Origin: Streptomyces litmocidini
GTDB taxonomy: Bacteria > Actinomycetota > Actinomycetes > Streptomycetales > Streptomycetaceae
Assembly: GCF_014649755.1 (NCBI RefSeq)
Contig: NZ_BMTQ01000003.1
Span: 1-64,000, forward strand
DNA: 64,000 nt
Direction of reading: 5' to 3'
This document shows, in pieces, positions 38,847 through 46,794 of the stretch. Below the pieces are notes generated by a model. The model was not told the origin of the DNA. It saw only the letters and a list, made by a program, of their open reading frames with translations, and searched no databases. The translations under genes and the position numbers were made by a program. Numbering within the stretch: the first letter of the stretch is position 1; each line of letters starts with the position of its first letter.

Positions 38847-40136
38847 GTGACGGCGGTCGGAGGCGCACGCGAGCAGCGGCCCGGACCCCAGGGGGACCCC
38901 ACGGACGCCACTCCGATGGCACTGCCGGTCGACCGGCCCACCGCGGTGGACCCGTCACCGGCCTTCCGGAGGCTGCGGACCGAGGCTCCCGTGACGCCAC
39001 TGGCCTTTCCCGACGGGCCGGCGGGCTGGCTGGTCACCCGGTACGACGACGTACGGGCCGCGCTGGCCGACCCGCGGCTCGGCTCCCGCCGCCCCCACCT
39101 CAACTCCCACGTCCGGGCCAGCCTCATCACGCCCCAGGAGATGACGGCCGTACGCCTGTCCGACCTGCTCACCAGCGACCCGCCGGAGCACACCCGGCTG
39201 CGCCGACTGGTCAACCGGCAGTTCACGACCCGCCGCATGAAGGCGCTGGCCCCCCGGATCCAGGAGATCGTCGACGACCACCTCGACACCCTCGCCGACG
39301 CCCCCCAGCCGGCCGACCTGATGACGACGGTCGCCCTCCCCGTACCGTCCCTGGTGATCAGCGAACTGCTCGGCGTCCCCTTCGCCGACCACGACCGGTA
39401 CCAGCGGCTGACCAGGGAACTCCTCTCCCTCGACCGCACCCGGGAACAGCTCCTGGCCAGCAAGGCGGAGATGAAGGCGTACCTGCAGGGTCTCGTCCAC
39501 GCCAAACGGGCCGAACCGGGCGACGACGTCCTGTCCGGCCTCGTACGGGCCCAGGAAGCCGGCACCCCGCTGACCGACGACGAAATCGCCTCCCTGGGGC
39601 AGCTCATCCTCATCGCCGGACACGAGACCACCGCCAACGTCCTCGGCCTGGCCGTCTTCCTCCTGCTGCGCCCGCCCCGCCTGTGGGACACCGTGCGCGA
39701 CCGGCCCGAACTGGTCGACGGCGTCATCGAGGAGACCCTGCGCTACGCGACCGTGCTGCAGTTCGGCCTGCTCCGCGTCGCGCGTGAACCCCTGTCCATC
39801 GCCGGGCGATCGATCCAGGCCGGCGACCGCGTCGTCCTCCACCTGCCCGCCGCCAACCGCGACGACGAGCGGTTCCCCGATCCCGACCGCTTCTGCCCCC
39901 GCCGCCCCGACGCCGCCAGACACCTCGGCTTCGGCCACGGCCCGCACCACTGCCCGGGCGACGAACTCGCCCGGACCGAACTGCGCATCCTGCTCACCAC
40001 GTTGCTGCGCCGCTTCCCCGACCTGCGCCTGGCCACCGGCCCGGACGAGATCCGCACCCACGAGCACCGGGTCGTCCACGGAATCGCCGAACTCCCGGTG
40101 ACCTTCCCCCGCTCACCCGACACCACGAGGAAATAA
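38847..40136 (+). CDS. Cytochrome P450
   Basis: 429 residues from a GTG, 7 bp after the cyclase stop. The haem-binding loop is GFGHGPHHCPGDELA with the ligand at Cys369. The oxygen-activation helix reads LILIAGHETTANV, the K-helix EETLR, and the early helix C motif HTRLRRLVNRQF. It is a soluble bacterial class I P450 that needs ferredoxin and reductase from elsewhere, since none is encoded here. Position between cyclase and phosphatase suggests it hydroxylates the terpenoid made by its neighbours. Confidence 0.95.
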   Translation: MTAVGGAREQRPGPQGDPTDATPMALPVDRPTAVDPSPAFRRLRTEAPVTPLAFPDGPAGWLVTRYDDVRAALADPRLGSRRPHLNSHVRASLITPQEMTAVRLSDLLTSDPPEHTRLRRLVNRQFTTRRMKALAPRIQEIVDDHLDTLADAPQPADLMTTVALPVPSLVISELLGVPFADHDRYQRLTRELLSLDRTREQLLASKAEMKAYLQGLVHAKRAEPGDDVLSGLVRAQEAGTPLTDDEIASLGQLILIAGHETTANVLGLAVFLLLRPPRLWDTVRDRPELVDGVIEETLRYATVLQFGLLRVAREPLSIAGRSIQAGDRVVLHLPAANRDDERFPDPDRFCPRRPDAARHLGFGHGPHHCPGDELARTELRILLTTLLRRFPDLRLATGPDEIRTHEHRVVHGIAELPVTFPRSPDTTRK

Positions 40137-40141
40137 CCGAG

Positions 40142-40723
40142 GTGCTCGACCGGTACGGCTCGTACGCCGCCTGCGCCTTCGACTTCGACGGCACCCTGGC
40201 CGACACAGCCGCCGTCAACCTCGGTGCGGTGAAGGCTTCGCTCGCCGCGCACGGAATACCCGTCTCCGACGCCTGGCTGTTCGCCGCACCCGCGTTCACC
40301 GCCGCCCAGCTCCGGCGGCGGCTCGGCATCCCACCGGACGCCCTCCCCGACGAGACCTTCGTCAAAGCCGCCCGCGCCTACTGGTTCGCGCACACCGACC
40401 GGATCAGACCGATCGCCGTGGCCGCGCACGCCGCACGTGCGGCCGCGGACCGCGGCGCGGTCGCGGTGGTCTCCGCGAACTACGGCGACATCGTGCGTCA
40501 CGGCCTCACCGTCGTGGGCCTCGACGACCTGCCCTGGACGATCGTCGGCCGCGACGACGTCCCGCAGCCCAAGCCCGCCCCGGACGCCTACCTGCGCGCC
40601 GCCCACCTGATGGGGGTGGCACCCGGCGACTGCCTCGCCCACGAGGACACCGACGAAGGCGTCGCGGCGGCCACATCCGCGGGCATGCACGTCGTCGACG
40701 TCCGGCACCGGCCTTGGCGGTAG
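40142..40723 (+). CDS. HAD-superfamily hydrolase (phosphatase)
   Basis: 193 residues from a GTG 5 bp after the P450 stop. HAD motifs are complete: FDFDGTLAD with nucleophile Asp14 and acid Asp16, VVSANYGD (motif II), PQPKPAPDAY (motif III Lys) and AHEDTDEGV (motif IV acids). The small cap and size resemble the beta-phosphoglucomutase-like phosphatases. In this operon the likely job is to remove phosphate or diphosphate from the cyclised terpene to give an alcohol, as HAD phosphatases do in drimane-type pathways; this is inference. Confidence 0.9.
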   Translation: MLDRYGSYAACAFDFDGTLADTAAVNLGAVKASLAAHGIPVSDAWLFAAPAFTAAQLRRRLGIPPDALPDETFVKAARAYWFAHTDRIRPIAVAAHAARAAADRGAVAVVSANYGDIVRHGLTVVGLDDLPWTIVGRDDVPQPKPAPDAYLRAAHLMGVAPGDCLAHEDTDEGVAAATSAGMHVVDVRHRPWR

Positions 40724-41111
40724 ACGCCACGGCACACCCAAGCATGGTGCTCCGAGCGGACCGGGCTGGACCCGACGGCGACCTCACGGCACCCACGCCC
40801 GACTTCGCGGCCGGAGGCGAGAAGGGCACTCGCTCGCGCGCAGGGGGCCGCGCACTCATCAGCGCGTGTTCTCGCAGGCCGGAAGTCTTATGCACGCCCA
40901 GGTGCCGGGGCTTCCCCAGCGTGTGGCGCGGGCTGGGTGATGCTCACCTCGGCGGCGACGGGGAGCAGAGCCCGTCGGTGCCTGAACGCGCGGGTGACGG
41001 TCAGGAGGGCGATGCCCGGGAGGAGGGCGCTTCGCGCGGGGCCGGGACCCATCCGGCCCCCTGTACGGGGTGGCGCAGGCCGCAGGCGCAGCGCCGGGTG
41101 ATGATGGAGGC
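40724..41111. other. Gap without a convincing gene
   Basis: A 54-codon minus-strand frame (41052 to 40888) has fair codon bias but no known motif and no clear ribosome site, so it is not called. Nothing else was seen. Confidence 0.35.
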
Positions 41112-41510
41112 ATGTCCGATCGTGACGACTTCCTGACGTGGGTCAGGACCGCGTTGTACGAGGCGGAGGTCGCGCTGCACAACGGCGACGCCGCTCCCCG
41201 ACGTGCGCTGTGGTCGCGCACCGAGCCGGTGAGCGTCCTGGGAGCGTGGCGCAGCGCCGCGGGCCACGAGGAGCTCGACGCGCTTTTCGCCGGCCTCGCG
41301 AAGACCTTCTCCGACTGCACCTCGTACACGTTCGAGCTGCAGGCCTACGACGTCAACGGCGACATGGCCTACACCGTCGGCCTGGAACACACCTCCGCCT
41401 CCGTGGACGGGCAGCCCCGTACCTACACGCTGCGCGCCACCCAGGTGTACCGCAGGGAAGACGGCGCCTGGCGGGTCGCCCACCGGCATGCCGACACCGT
41501 GACCGACTGA
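41112..41510 (+). CDS. SnoaL-like/NTF2-fold protein
   Basis: 132 residues. The pattern is that of ketosteroid-isomerase-like proteins with a SnoaL-type fold: an N-terminal helix, a PVSVLGAWRSAAGHEELDALF segment in the middle (helix and turn), then beta strands SYTFELQAYDVNGDMAYTVG and TLRATQVYRREDGAWRVAHRH. The last motif is typical of the family. Such proteins are isomerases, hydrolases or binding proteins; no active-site assignment is possible here. The ATG at 41112 has GGAGG only one base upstream, so the start could differ slightly. Confidence 0.75.
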   Translation: MSDRDDFLTWVRTALYEAEVALHNGDAAPRRALWSRTEPVSVLGAWRSAAGHEELDALFAGLAKTFSDCTSYTFELQAYDVNGDMAYTVGLEHTSASVDGQPRTYTLRATQVYRREDGAWRVAHRHADTVTD

Positions 41511-41733
41511 CGAGGAGCGGCGCGCGGCCGAAGACCAGGAGGCGCCGTGCGGTCGGGGCAGGGCCCCGGCCGCCGCCGTGCCCGTGCTGCGCGCCGTGGT
41601 CACCGCCTGCCCGGACGACCTGACCGGCCCGCGCGACCGCACGACGCCGCTTCTCGCTGTGCCCCGTGCACACGTGACCGAAGCGGGGGACGCGACCTGC
41701 CTGGGGCCTCGACAGCCCGGCCGTCCGCCGGAC

Positions 41734-41778
41734 GCACCGCACCGCACCGCACCGCACCGCACCGCACCGCACCGCACC
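41734..41778. repeat. (GCACC)9 microsatellite
   Basis: Nine exact copies of the pentamer GCACC. A length not divisible by three per unit means any reading frame through it would shift with copy number. Confidence 0.95.
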
Positions 41779-41814
41779 GGCAGCGTCACCCGGGCCGGCA
41801 GCGTCACCCGGGCC
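41779..41814. repeat. 18-bp perfect tandem duplication
   Basis: Two adjacent copies of GGCAGCGTCACCCGGGCC directly follow the GCACC array. Confidence 0.95.
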
Positions 41815-42101
41815 GCCCGGTATCGAGGCTGCGGTCCCGCAGGGTGAGCGGGGCCGCCGGCGCCTTCGTCGTGCGGACCGGGACGGCCTCAGGGATGCGG
41901 GGAATCGCCTCGTACGGGTCGTCACCGTCGGCTCCCCAACTCGTCGCCCGCTGAAGCAGATGAGGAGTCCAGCGCGAGAGCGCGGGACGCTCCGTCCAGC
42001 GGCGAGTGAGCAGATCGGCCCGATTGCCGACGGCAGAGCCGGGGCCACTAAGCTGCGGGTTCCTCGGAATGTTCACCGTTTCCTCACAGAAGTGGAACCC
42101 G

Positions 42102-42797
42102 ATGCCCGCCACCGCCGGTCCGTTCACCGCCGATGACCGTCTGGACCCCCAGGAGATGGTCGTCCTGCACCGCGTCTTCCGCCGCGAGATACCGCTCCTG
42201 GCCGACCTGGTCGAAGCTGCCGTCCCGGGCGACCGGCGGCGTACCGCCGTTCTCGCCGATCACCTCGACCTGGTCCTCGGTGCCCTGGGCGAACATCACG
42301 AGGGCGAGGATCACCTGCTGTGGCCCAAGCTGCGCGAGCGCGCCATCCCGGGTGCCGACGTCGTCGCACGCATGGCCGATCAGCACGAGGCCATCGCCGG
42401 CGCGCTCGCCGCGGCCACCGACTTGTCGTCCCGGTGGCGCACCCACCCCGAGCGCGACACCGCCCTTCGGCTCGCCGACGCCCTGCGCGAGCTCGACCGG
42501 CACGCCGCGGCCCACATGGACGACGAGGAAGAGCACCTCCTGCCCCTGATGGCCGATCACATCACCGCCGGGGAGTGGTCCGAGGTCGGCGAACGCGGAC
42601 GCCGCAGCGTCCCGAAGACGAAGCTCCTGATCTTCCTGGGCGCGATCCTCGAGGACGCGACCGCACAGGAACGGCAGCTGTTCCTCTCGCACATGCCCGC
42701 CCCCGCCCGCCTGCTGTGGCGCACCCTCGGTACCCGTCTCTACGAGCGCACCACCGCCCGCGTCCGCCGGACCAACGCCGTGGTCCCCCAGGCGTAG
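42102..42797 (+). CDS. Hemerythrin HHE-domain protein
   Basis: 231 residues from the ATG at 42102; an ATG at 42069 is also possible. The HHE cation-binding pattern is visible: VLHRVFRREIPLL, LGALGEHHEGEDHLLWPKL, MADQHEAIA and DRHAAAHMDDEEEHLLPLM, giving the His and Glu ligands of a di-iron four-helix bundle. The C-terminal 80 residues (KTKLLIFLGAILEDAT...RLLWRTLGTRLYERT) are a helical extension common in actinobacterial members. Such proteins bind oxygen or nitric oxide or sense redox state. A hairpin follows. Confidence 0.9.
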   Translation: MPATAGPFTADDRLDPQEMVVLHRVFRREIPLLADLVEAAVPGDRRRTAVLADHLDLVLGALGEHHEGEDHLLWPKLRERAIPGADVVARMADQHEAIAGALAAATDLSSRWRTHPERDTALRLADALRELDRHAAAHMDDEEEHLLPLMADHITAGEWSEVGERGRRSVPKTKLLIFLGAILEDATAQERQLFLSHMPAPARLLWRTLGTRLYERTTARVRRTNAVVPQA

Positions 42798-42813
42798 CAC
42801 CCGTTCCCCGTAC

Positions 42814-42839
42814 GGGAGGGCGGCGTTCCACGCCCTCCC
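42814..42839 (+). terminator. Terminator of the hemerythrin gene
   Basis: GGGAGGGCG and its exact complement around an 8-base loop, 17 bp past the stop. Confidence 0.6.
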
Positions 42840-43082
42840 CACGGCGCGAGTGGGGAACCAGTGGGCGTGCCCCACCCTCCGTGGGGAACGGACTCCACCG
42901 CGCACGGAAGCGGGCCAAGAGCACGCGCTCGTGAGGCGGACCAGACGGTCCACGGGCACCTCGCCGGCCAGGGCGCGCGTGGGAGAGTTCGGTGGTCCCG
43001 AGCCGGGGCCGGGCCGATGCGAGGGCCGGCCGGTGCCCCGATCGTGTTGACCGCCCCCGGCAGGCAGTGCTGGAGTCGGCGC

Positions 43083-43823
43083 GTGGACAGCATCCCCGCC
43101 AACCGGCGGCTCTGGAACCGGATCAGCAACGCCTACCAGTACGAGCACGACCCACGAATCGGGGCCGCGCCCCGGCTGTGGGGCATGTACTCCATTCCCG
43201 ACGCGCACCTGCGCGCCCTGGGCGACGTCACCGGCAAGCGCGTCCTCGAACTCGGCTGCGGTGCCGGCCAGTGGTCCAGGGCGCTCGCCGCCGAGGGTGC
43301 CGCCGTGGTCGGGCTCGACCTGTCCGAAGCCCAGCTCGGCGCGGCGGCCGACGCGATGGGAGCGGCCCGCTATCCGTTGGTGCAAGGCGCCGCCGAGCGA
43401 CTCCCCTTCGCCGACGGCAGCTTCGACCTGGTGTTCTGCGACTTCGGCGGGCTCAGCTGGGCGCCCCCGCACCTGGCCGTCCCGCAGGCCGCACGCGTCC
43501 TGGGCCGAGGCGGGCGCCTGGTGTTCAACGTCGCCAGTCCGTGGTTCGAAGCCTGCTACGACGAAGCCGCCGGCCGCGTGACCACGACGCTGCAGCAGGA
43601 CTACTTCGGGCTGGACACCATCGCCGAGGGCGACGGTGCGACCAGCTATCAGCTCACCTACGGCGACTGGGTCAGGGTCCTGCGCGGCGCAGGTCTCGTC
43701 ATCGACGATCTCGTCGAGCCGCGGCCCGAACTCGGAACGCCCAACGGCTACAACGAAACCGACCCGCCCGACTGGGCGCACCGCTGGCCGGCGGAACTGC
43801 TCTGGGTGACCCACAAACCGTGA
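43083..43823 (+). CDS. Class I SAM-dependent methyltransferase
   Basis: 246 residues from a GTG with GGAG 8 bases upstream. The SAM-binding motif I is VLELGCGAGQWSRAL; then VVGLDLSEAQL (motif II acid), ERLPFADGSFDLVFCDFGGL and RVLGRGGRLVFNV. The C-terminal part (DYFGLDTIAEGD...YGDWVRVLRGAGLVIDDLVEPRPE) is typical of the Methyltransf_11/UbiE-like group. The acceptor substrate is unknown. The gene stands alone between a hemerythrin and a repeat-bearing gap. Confidence 0.9.
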   Translation: MDSIPANRRLWNRISNAYQYEHDPRIGAAPRLWGMYSIPDAHLRALGDVTGKRVLELGCGAGQWSRALAAEGAAVVGLDLSEAQLGAAADAMGAARYPLVQGAAERLPFADGSFDLVFCDFGGLSWAPPHLAVPQAARVLGRGGRLVFNVASPWFEACYDEAAGRVTTTLQQDYFGLDTIAEGDGATSYQLTYGDWVRVLRGAGLVIDDLVEPRPELGTPNGYNETDPPDWAHRWPAELLWVTHKP

Positions 43824-44210
43824 GTTCCGCCGCGCCGGGGCTTGAAGGCGTTCCCTTGCCGGGCAGACCTGGGGCGTGCCCGCAGGAGGGCTTCCGCGAG
43901 CTCGTGCACGGTAGCTCGTGCACGGTAGCTCGTGCACGGTAGGCGGTGAGACCTCGATCCCCGGATGGTCGATCACGGTCAGATCGTGGGGAATGCGTCT
44001 CGTGCAGTGATCATCAGCAATCGCCGGATCACGGGCCTGTCGGCTTCCGTGATCGCCGAACCCATCTCCGAGGTAGGCCCGTTGGGGCATGAGCGTCACC
44101 GGGCCGGGTGTCCCGTCGGCAGACCGTGGGCCTGGTCTCCGCGCGGCGGAGGTCGTTGCCGGGCCCCACCAGGGTCCTCGACGTCCCACCGCTCACCGCT
44201 CACGAGCTCG
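43824..44210. other. Intergenic region with a triple 14-bp repeat
   Basis: No recognised gene. A minus-strand frame (PQRAYLGDGFGDHG, then TVIDHPGIEVSPPT) is open but lacks codon bias. The tandem repeat is listed separately. Confidence 0.4.
43899..43940. repeat. Three tandem copies of a 14-bp unit
   Basis: AGCTCGTGCACGGT occurs three times without mismatch. Each unit contains the palindrome CGTGCACG, so it could act as three spaced protein sites. Confidence 0.95.
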
Positions 44211-45296
44211 TCAGCCCACCAGGAGGTTCTTCTTGAGACGCTTCAGTTCGTGGCGGTCGATGCCGAGGCCGTCGTTCAGATAGTGGTCGAAGGTGCCGTA
44301 CTTCGCCCCGACTTCGGCGTAGGCGGAGTTGAGGTACTCGGGGCGGACGTCCAGCAGCGGCTTGTAGACGGCGGCCTGCTCGGGCGGGAGGTGGCCGAGG
44401 AGGGCGTCGTTGGCGGCCTTGCGGTAGGTGTTGCTGGCGAGGTAGTCGGCCATGACGGTGTCCCGCGGCACGCCGAGGGCGGTCAGCAGGGCGGCGTTGG
44501 ACCATCCCGTGCGGTCCTTGCCGGCGGTGCAGTGGAAGAGTACGGAGCGCGCGTCGTCCTCGCGCACGCCGTCGAACACCTGGCCGTACGCCTTCTCGGC
44601 GCCGTCGCCGCTGACCATGGCCTTCTCGGCGTCGATCATCATCCGCTCGGCCTCGGCGGGGGTCCTCGGCATTCCCTGGAAGGCCTCCGAGCCCGCGAAG
44701 ACGTCGGCGACGACGTAGTCGGCGCCGGCCGGGACCTTCTCGGGGTCCTTGGCGCGCTCGCTCTCCGTGCGCAGGTCGAAGACGGTCCTGATGCGCAGGC
44801 GCCGGAGCGTGGTCCGGTCCTGGGCCGTCAGGTTGTTCAGGGCGTCCGAGCGGTAGACCTCGCCCATCCTGACCCACTGGCCGTTCTCGGTGCGGTAGCC
44901 GCCCGCGTCACGGAGGTTGACGGTTCCGGAGAGCTTGACGAGCCGGTCGGCGAGCCGCAGGCCCTGGCCGTGATCGGCCTCGAACCAGAACCACTGGCGG
45001 TCCGCGGCGGGCAGACCGGTGACGACGGTCCGGCCGGTGGAGCCGCCTCGCGCGACGACCCTGCCGTTCGCGCGGATCTCGACGCGCGTGACGCCTTCCG
45101 CCTTCCAGCTGAGGGAGAACGAGCCGTCGGCGCCGTCGGTGACCGTGGCCTCGGTGAACGGAATGGCCCGGCCGGAGCGGTGCTGGACGGTGTTTCCGGG
45201 CAGGTCGCGCTCGGTGGCGCCGGCTGCCGGTGCGAGGGTCGGGCCGAGGGCGAGAGCGGAGACGACGGCGGTCGCGGAGAGGGTTGCCTTGTTCAT
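44211..45296 (-). CDS. Secreted tyrosine-protein phosphatase
   Basis: 361 residues from the ATG at 45296; another ATG at 45332 is in frame, and neither has a clear ribosome site. The first 28 residues are a signal peptide (ending PAAGATE). An N-terminal beta-sandwich (about 40-120) carries WKAEGVTRVEIRANG and WFWFEADHG. The catalytic domain begins at NLRDAGGYRTENGQWVRMG and YRSDAL, and the P-loop HCTAGKDRTG has Cys256 and Arg262. This is the Y_phosphatase3 (PtpB/lipid-phosphatase-like) family, with dual activity on phosphotyrosine and phosphoinositides known in relatives. It should act outside the membrane. Two 11-bp direct repeats lie about 80-105 bp upstream. Confidence 0.9.
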   Translation of the reverse strand: MNKATLSATAVVSALALGPTLAPAAGATERDLPGNTVQHRSGRAIPFTEATVTDGADGSFSLSWKAEGVTRVEIRANGRVVARGGSTGRTVVTGLPAADRQWFWFEADHGQGLRLADRLVKLSGTVNLRDAGGYRTENGQWVRMGEVYRSDALNNLTAQDRTTLRRLRIRTVFDLRTESERAKDPEKVPAGADYVVADVFAGSEAFQGMPRTPAEAERMMIDAEKAMVSGDGAEKAYGQVFDGVREDDARSVLFHCTAGKDRTGWSNAALLTALGVPRDTVMADYLASNTYRKAANDALLGHLPPEQAAVYKPLLDVRPEYLNSAYAEVGAKYGTFDHYLNDGLGIDRHELKRLKKNLLVG

Positions 45297-45616
45297 GGTC
45301 GTGAGAGTGGGTGGCCGGGGCGAACGTCGCATGAACGCGGCGTGGCTGGACATCGCCCCATCGAAGGCAGATGGCAAAACATGCCACCTGTGCAAAACAT
45401 GCAGACAAGGGGACGGCCCACACCTGGCCGAGAGGTCATCTCATTCGATCGGGCCGTGAGGCCCGCTCCACCGCCTGGTCCTCGACGAGCTCGGCGCCGA
45501 CGCGGCCTGGACCGGCCGCCGCACCCTGCCGGGATCTCGGCGCCGAATCCGTACAGCAGCGAGGAGCCGGGAAGGACGACCGGCTCCGGGCGGATGCGGA
45601 CGTGCCGCGTCCACGG
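45297..45616. other. Upstream region of the tyrosine phosphatase gene
   Basis: No gene is recognised. It holds the paired GCAAAACATGC repeats. Its far end borders a minus-strand hypothetical gene transcribed towards it. Confidence 0.4.
45374..45402. promoter_or_regulatory. Paired 11-bp direct repeats, possible activator or repressor site
   Basis: GCAAAACATGC occurs twice with an 18-bp period, upstream of the phosphatase gene, in otherwise GC-rich DNA. The arrangement resembles binding sites of response regulators, but the sequence is not the PHO-box consensus I know. Confidence 0.45.
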
Positions 45617-46033
45617 CTACGGGCGCGGGCCGCTGCCCGGTCGCGTACGGCGGTCGCTTCGGCGGTCTCGGCGCCGTGCTCTCCACCGGGCGAGCAGCTC
45701 ACCGGGTGTGCGGGCCGGCGGTGTCCGTTCCGCAGGCTCTCGCTCCTCGGGGGTGAGGGCGATGTGGGGCATGAGGTAGCGGCCGCCGTCCATCTCCAAC
45801 ACGCACGGGGGAACGTCGTCCCCGTCGTAGGGGTGATCGATCGTGACGACCATGGGCTTGGGCGGGAGGGTGGGGAGCTCCCCCTTCAGGACAGTGGCCT
45901 GGTGGCGCGGAGTCGGGGCCACGGCGACGGTCTTTCCGTTGACCCAGACTTCGGCGCGCCGCCGCCGCGGGTCGTGCAGGACGGTGATCGATTGACCGTC
46001 CTGATCCAGGTGGTAACGGTGGTGGCCTGCCAT
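45617..46033 (-). CDS. Hypothetical small protein
   Basis: 138 residues from the ATG at 46033 behind a strong GAGGAG site. The first 100 residues look like a compact beta-rich domain (HHRYHLDQDGQSITVLHD, AEVWVNGKTVAVA, MVVTIDHPYDGDDVPPCVLE). The last 35 are Arg-rich (ARWRARRRDRRSDRR), possibly nucleic-acid binding or disordered. I do not recognise a family. It is divergent from the lipoprotein gene at 46284. Confidence 0.65.
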   Translation of the reverse strand: MAGHHRYHLDQDGQSITVLHDPRRRRAEVWVNGKTVAVAPTPRHQATVLKGELPTLPPKPMVVTIDHPYDGDDVPPCVLEMDGGRYLMPHIALTPEEREPAERTPPARTPGELLARWRARRRDRRSDRRTRPGSGPRP

Positions 46034-46283
46034 GTCGGTCTCCTCACACGCTCCTGTCACCAGCGTAGAACGTCGAGCCTCCCCGTCTGCCGCAACCCGA
46101 TGCGGGAGGGCCGGCGGAGCCGCCTGTCCTCGTTCCCGCCGATCGCCGCGCCAACAACCGTGCCGTGCTCCGGGGCCGCGGCGGGCTGAGCATCCGCCCG
46201 GACATCTTTGAGTACGCGTACGCATGACACGGCAGTTCTCCGGTGGCGAGAGTGGTGCCGGACCAAGCGAAAGGGAGACCACC

Positions 46284-46628
46284 GTGCACACGCCCCGTAA
46301 GACGAACCCGCCCGCCACCGCCCCGCGCCCCGGAAAGACCCGCCTCGTGGCTGCCGCTCTCGCGAGCGCGGCCGCAGTCGTGGCCCTCACCGGATGCGCC
46401 GGTGTCGAATACCGGGAGGACATCTGCAGCAGCGGCGAGTACCCCGCCCTGTCCGTGGGCGGTACCGGCTCCGTCTGCGTCTCGGACAAGCAGGAACCTC
46501 CGGCGGGATTCGTGCGATACCCGGAGGGCAAAGTGCCCCGGCAGGTCGACGACGAGTGGGACGTGTACTGGAACACCCACACGCTCGACAAGAACGGCAA
46601 TGTCATCGACGCCCCGGACGCGGGCTGA
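46284..46628 (+). CDS. SCO0607-type lipoprotein
   Basis: 114 residues from a GTG with AAAGGGAG 7 bases upstream. A signal sequence ends in the lipobox VALTGC, so Cys38 should be lipidated. The mature part has VEYREDICSSGEYPALSVGG, VCVSDKQEPPAGFVRYPEGK and DEWDVYWNTHTLDKNG, the pattern of the SCO0607 family of Streptomyces lipoproteins, whose function is unknown. The length is usual for the family. Confidence 0.85.
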   Translation: MHTPRKTNPPATAPRPGKTRLVAAALASAAAVVALTGCAGVEYREDICSSGEYPALSVGGTGSVCVSDKQEPPAGFVRYPEGKVPRQVDDEWDVYWNTHTLDKNGNVIDAPDAG

Positions 46629-46794
46629 CCCGGAAAAGCCGATCCGACCGGCCCGCCCGACACGGGACGCGGCTGCAGTCGCAGAGTCGGGCGGTCGGGT
46701 CCTTGTCGGGTTCTCACCGGTCTCGCGCAGCCACGGACCGTGGGCCCCGGAGCGGCGGCTCCCCCTTGTGCGCAGGCGGTGGAAGGCTTGGGGC

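Larger units (their letters stand above)
41511..42101. other. Intergenic region with tandem repeats
   Basis: Contains the (GCACC)9 array and an 18-bp tandem duplication. A minus-strand frame from about 42030 to 41804 (RWTERPALSRWTPHLLQR) is open but has no start or recognised motif and ends inside the repeats. Confidence 0.45.

Noticed and set aside
40888..41052. 54-codon minus-strand frame (MGPGPARSALLPGIALLTV...)
   Set aside because: Codon bias is good only at the front, there is no clear ribosome site, and no family is recognised.
41734..41778. CRISPR-like array from the regular GCACC repeats
   Set aside because: Units are 5 bp with no spacers; it is a microsatellite.
41804..42030. Minus-strand frame with text like RWTERPALSRWTPHLLQR
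   Set aside because: No start codon outside the hemerythrin gene's own start region, weak third-position bias, and the stop lies within tandem repeats.
43965..44189. Minus-strand frame reading PQRAYLGDGFGDHG...VIDHPGIEVSPPT
   Set aside because: It looks protein-like but has poor codon bias for this genome, no start, and I cannot match it to any family.
46224..46283. Earlier ATG start for the SCO0607-type lipoprotein
   Set aside because: The extra 20 residues would precede the signal peptide with polar text, and the strong AAAGGGAG site points to the GTG at 46284.
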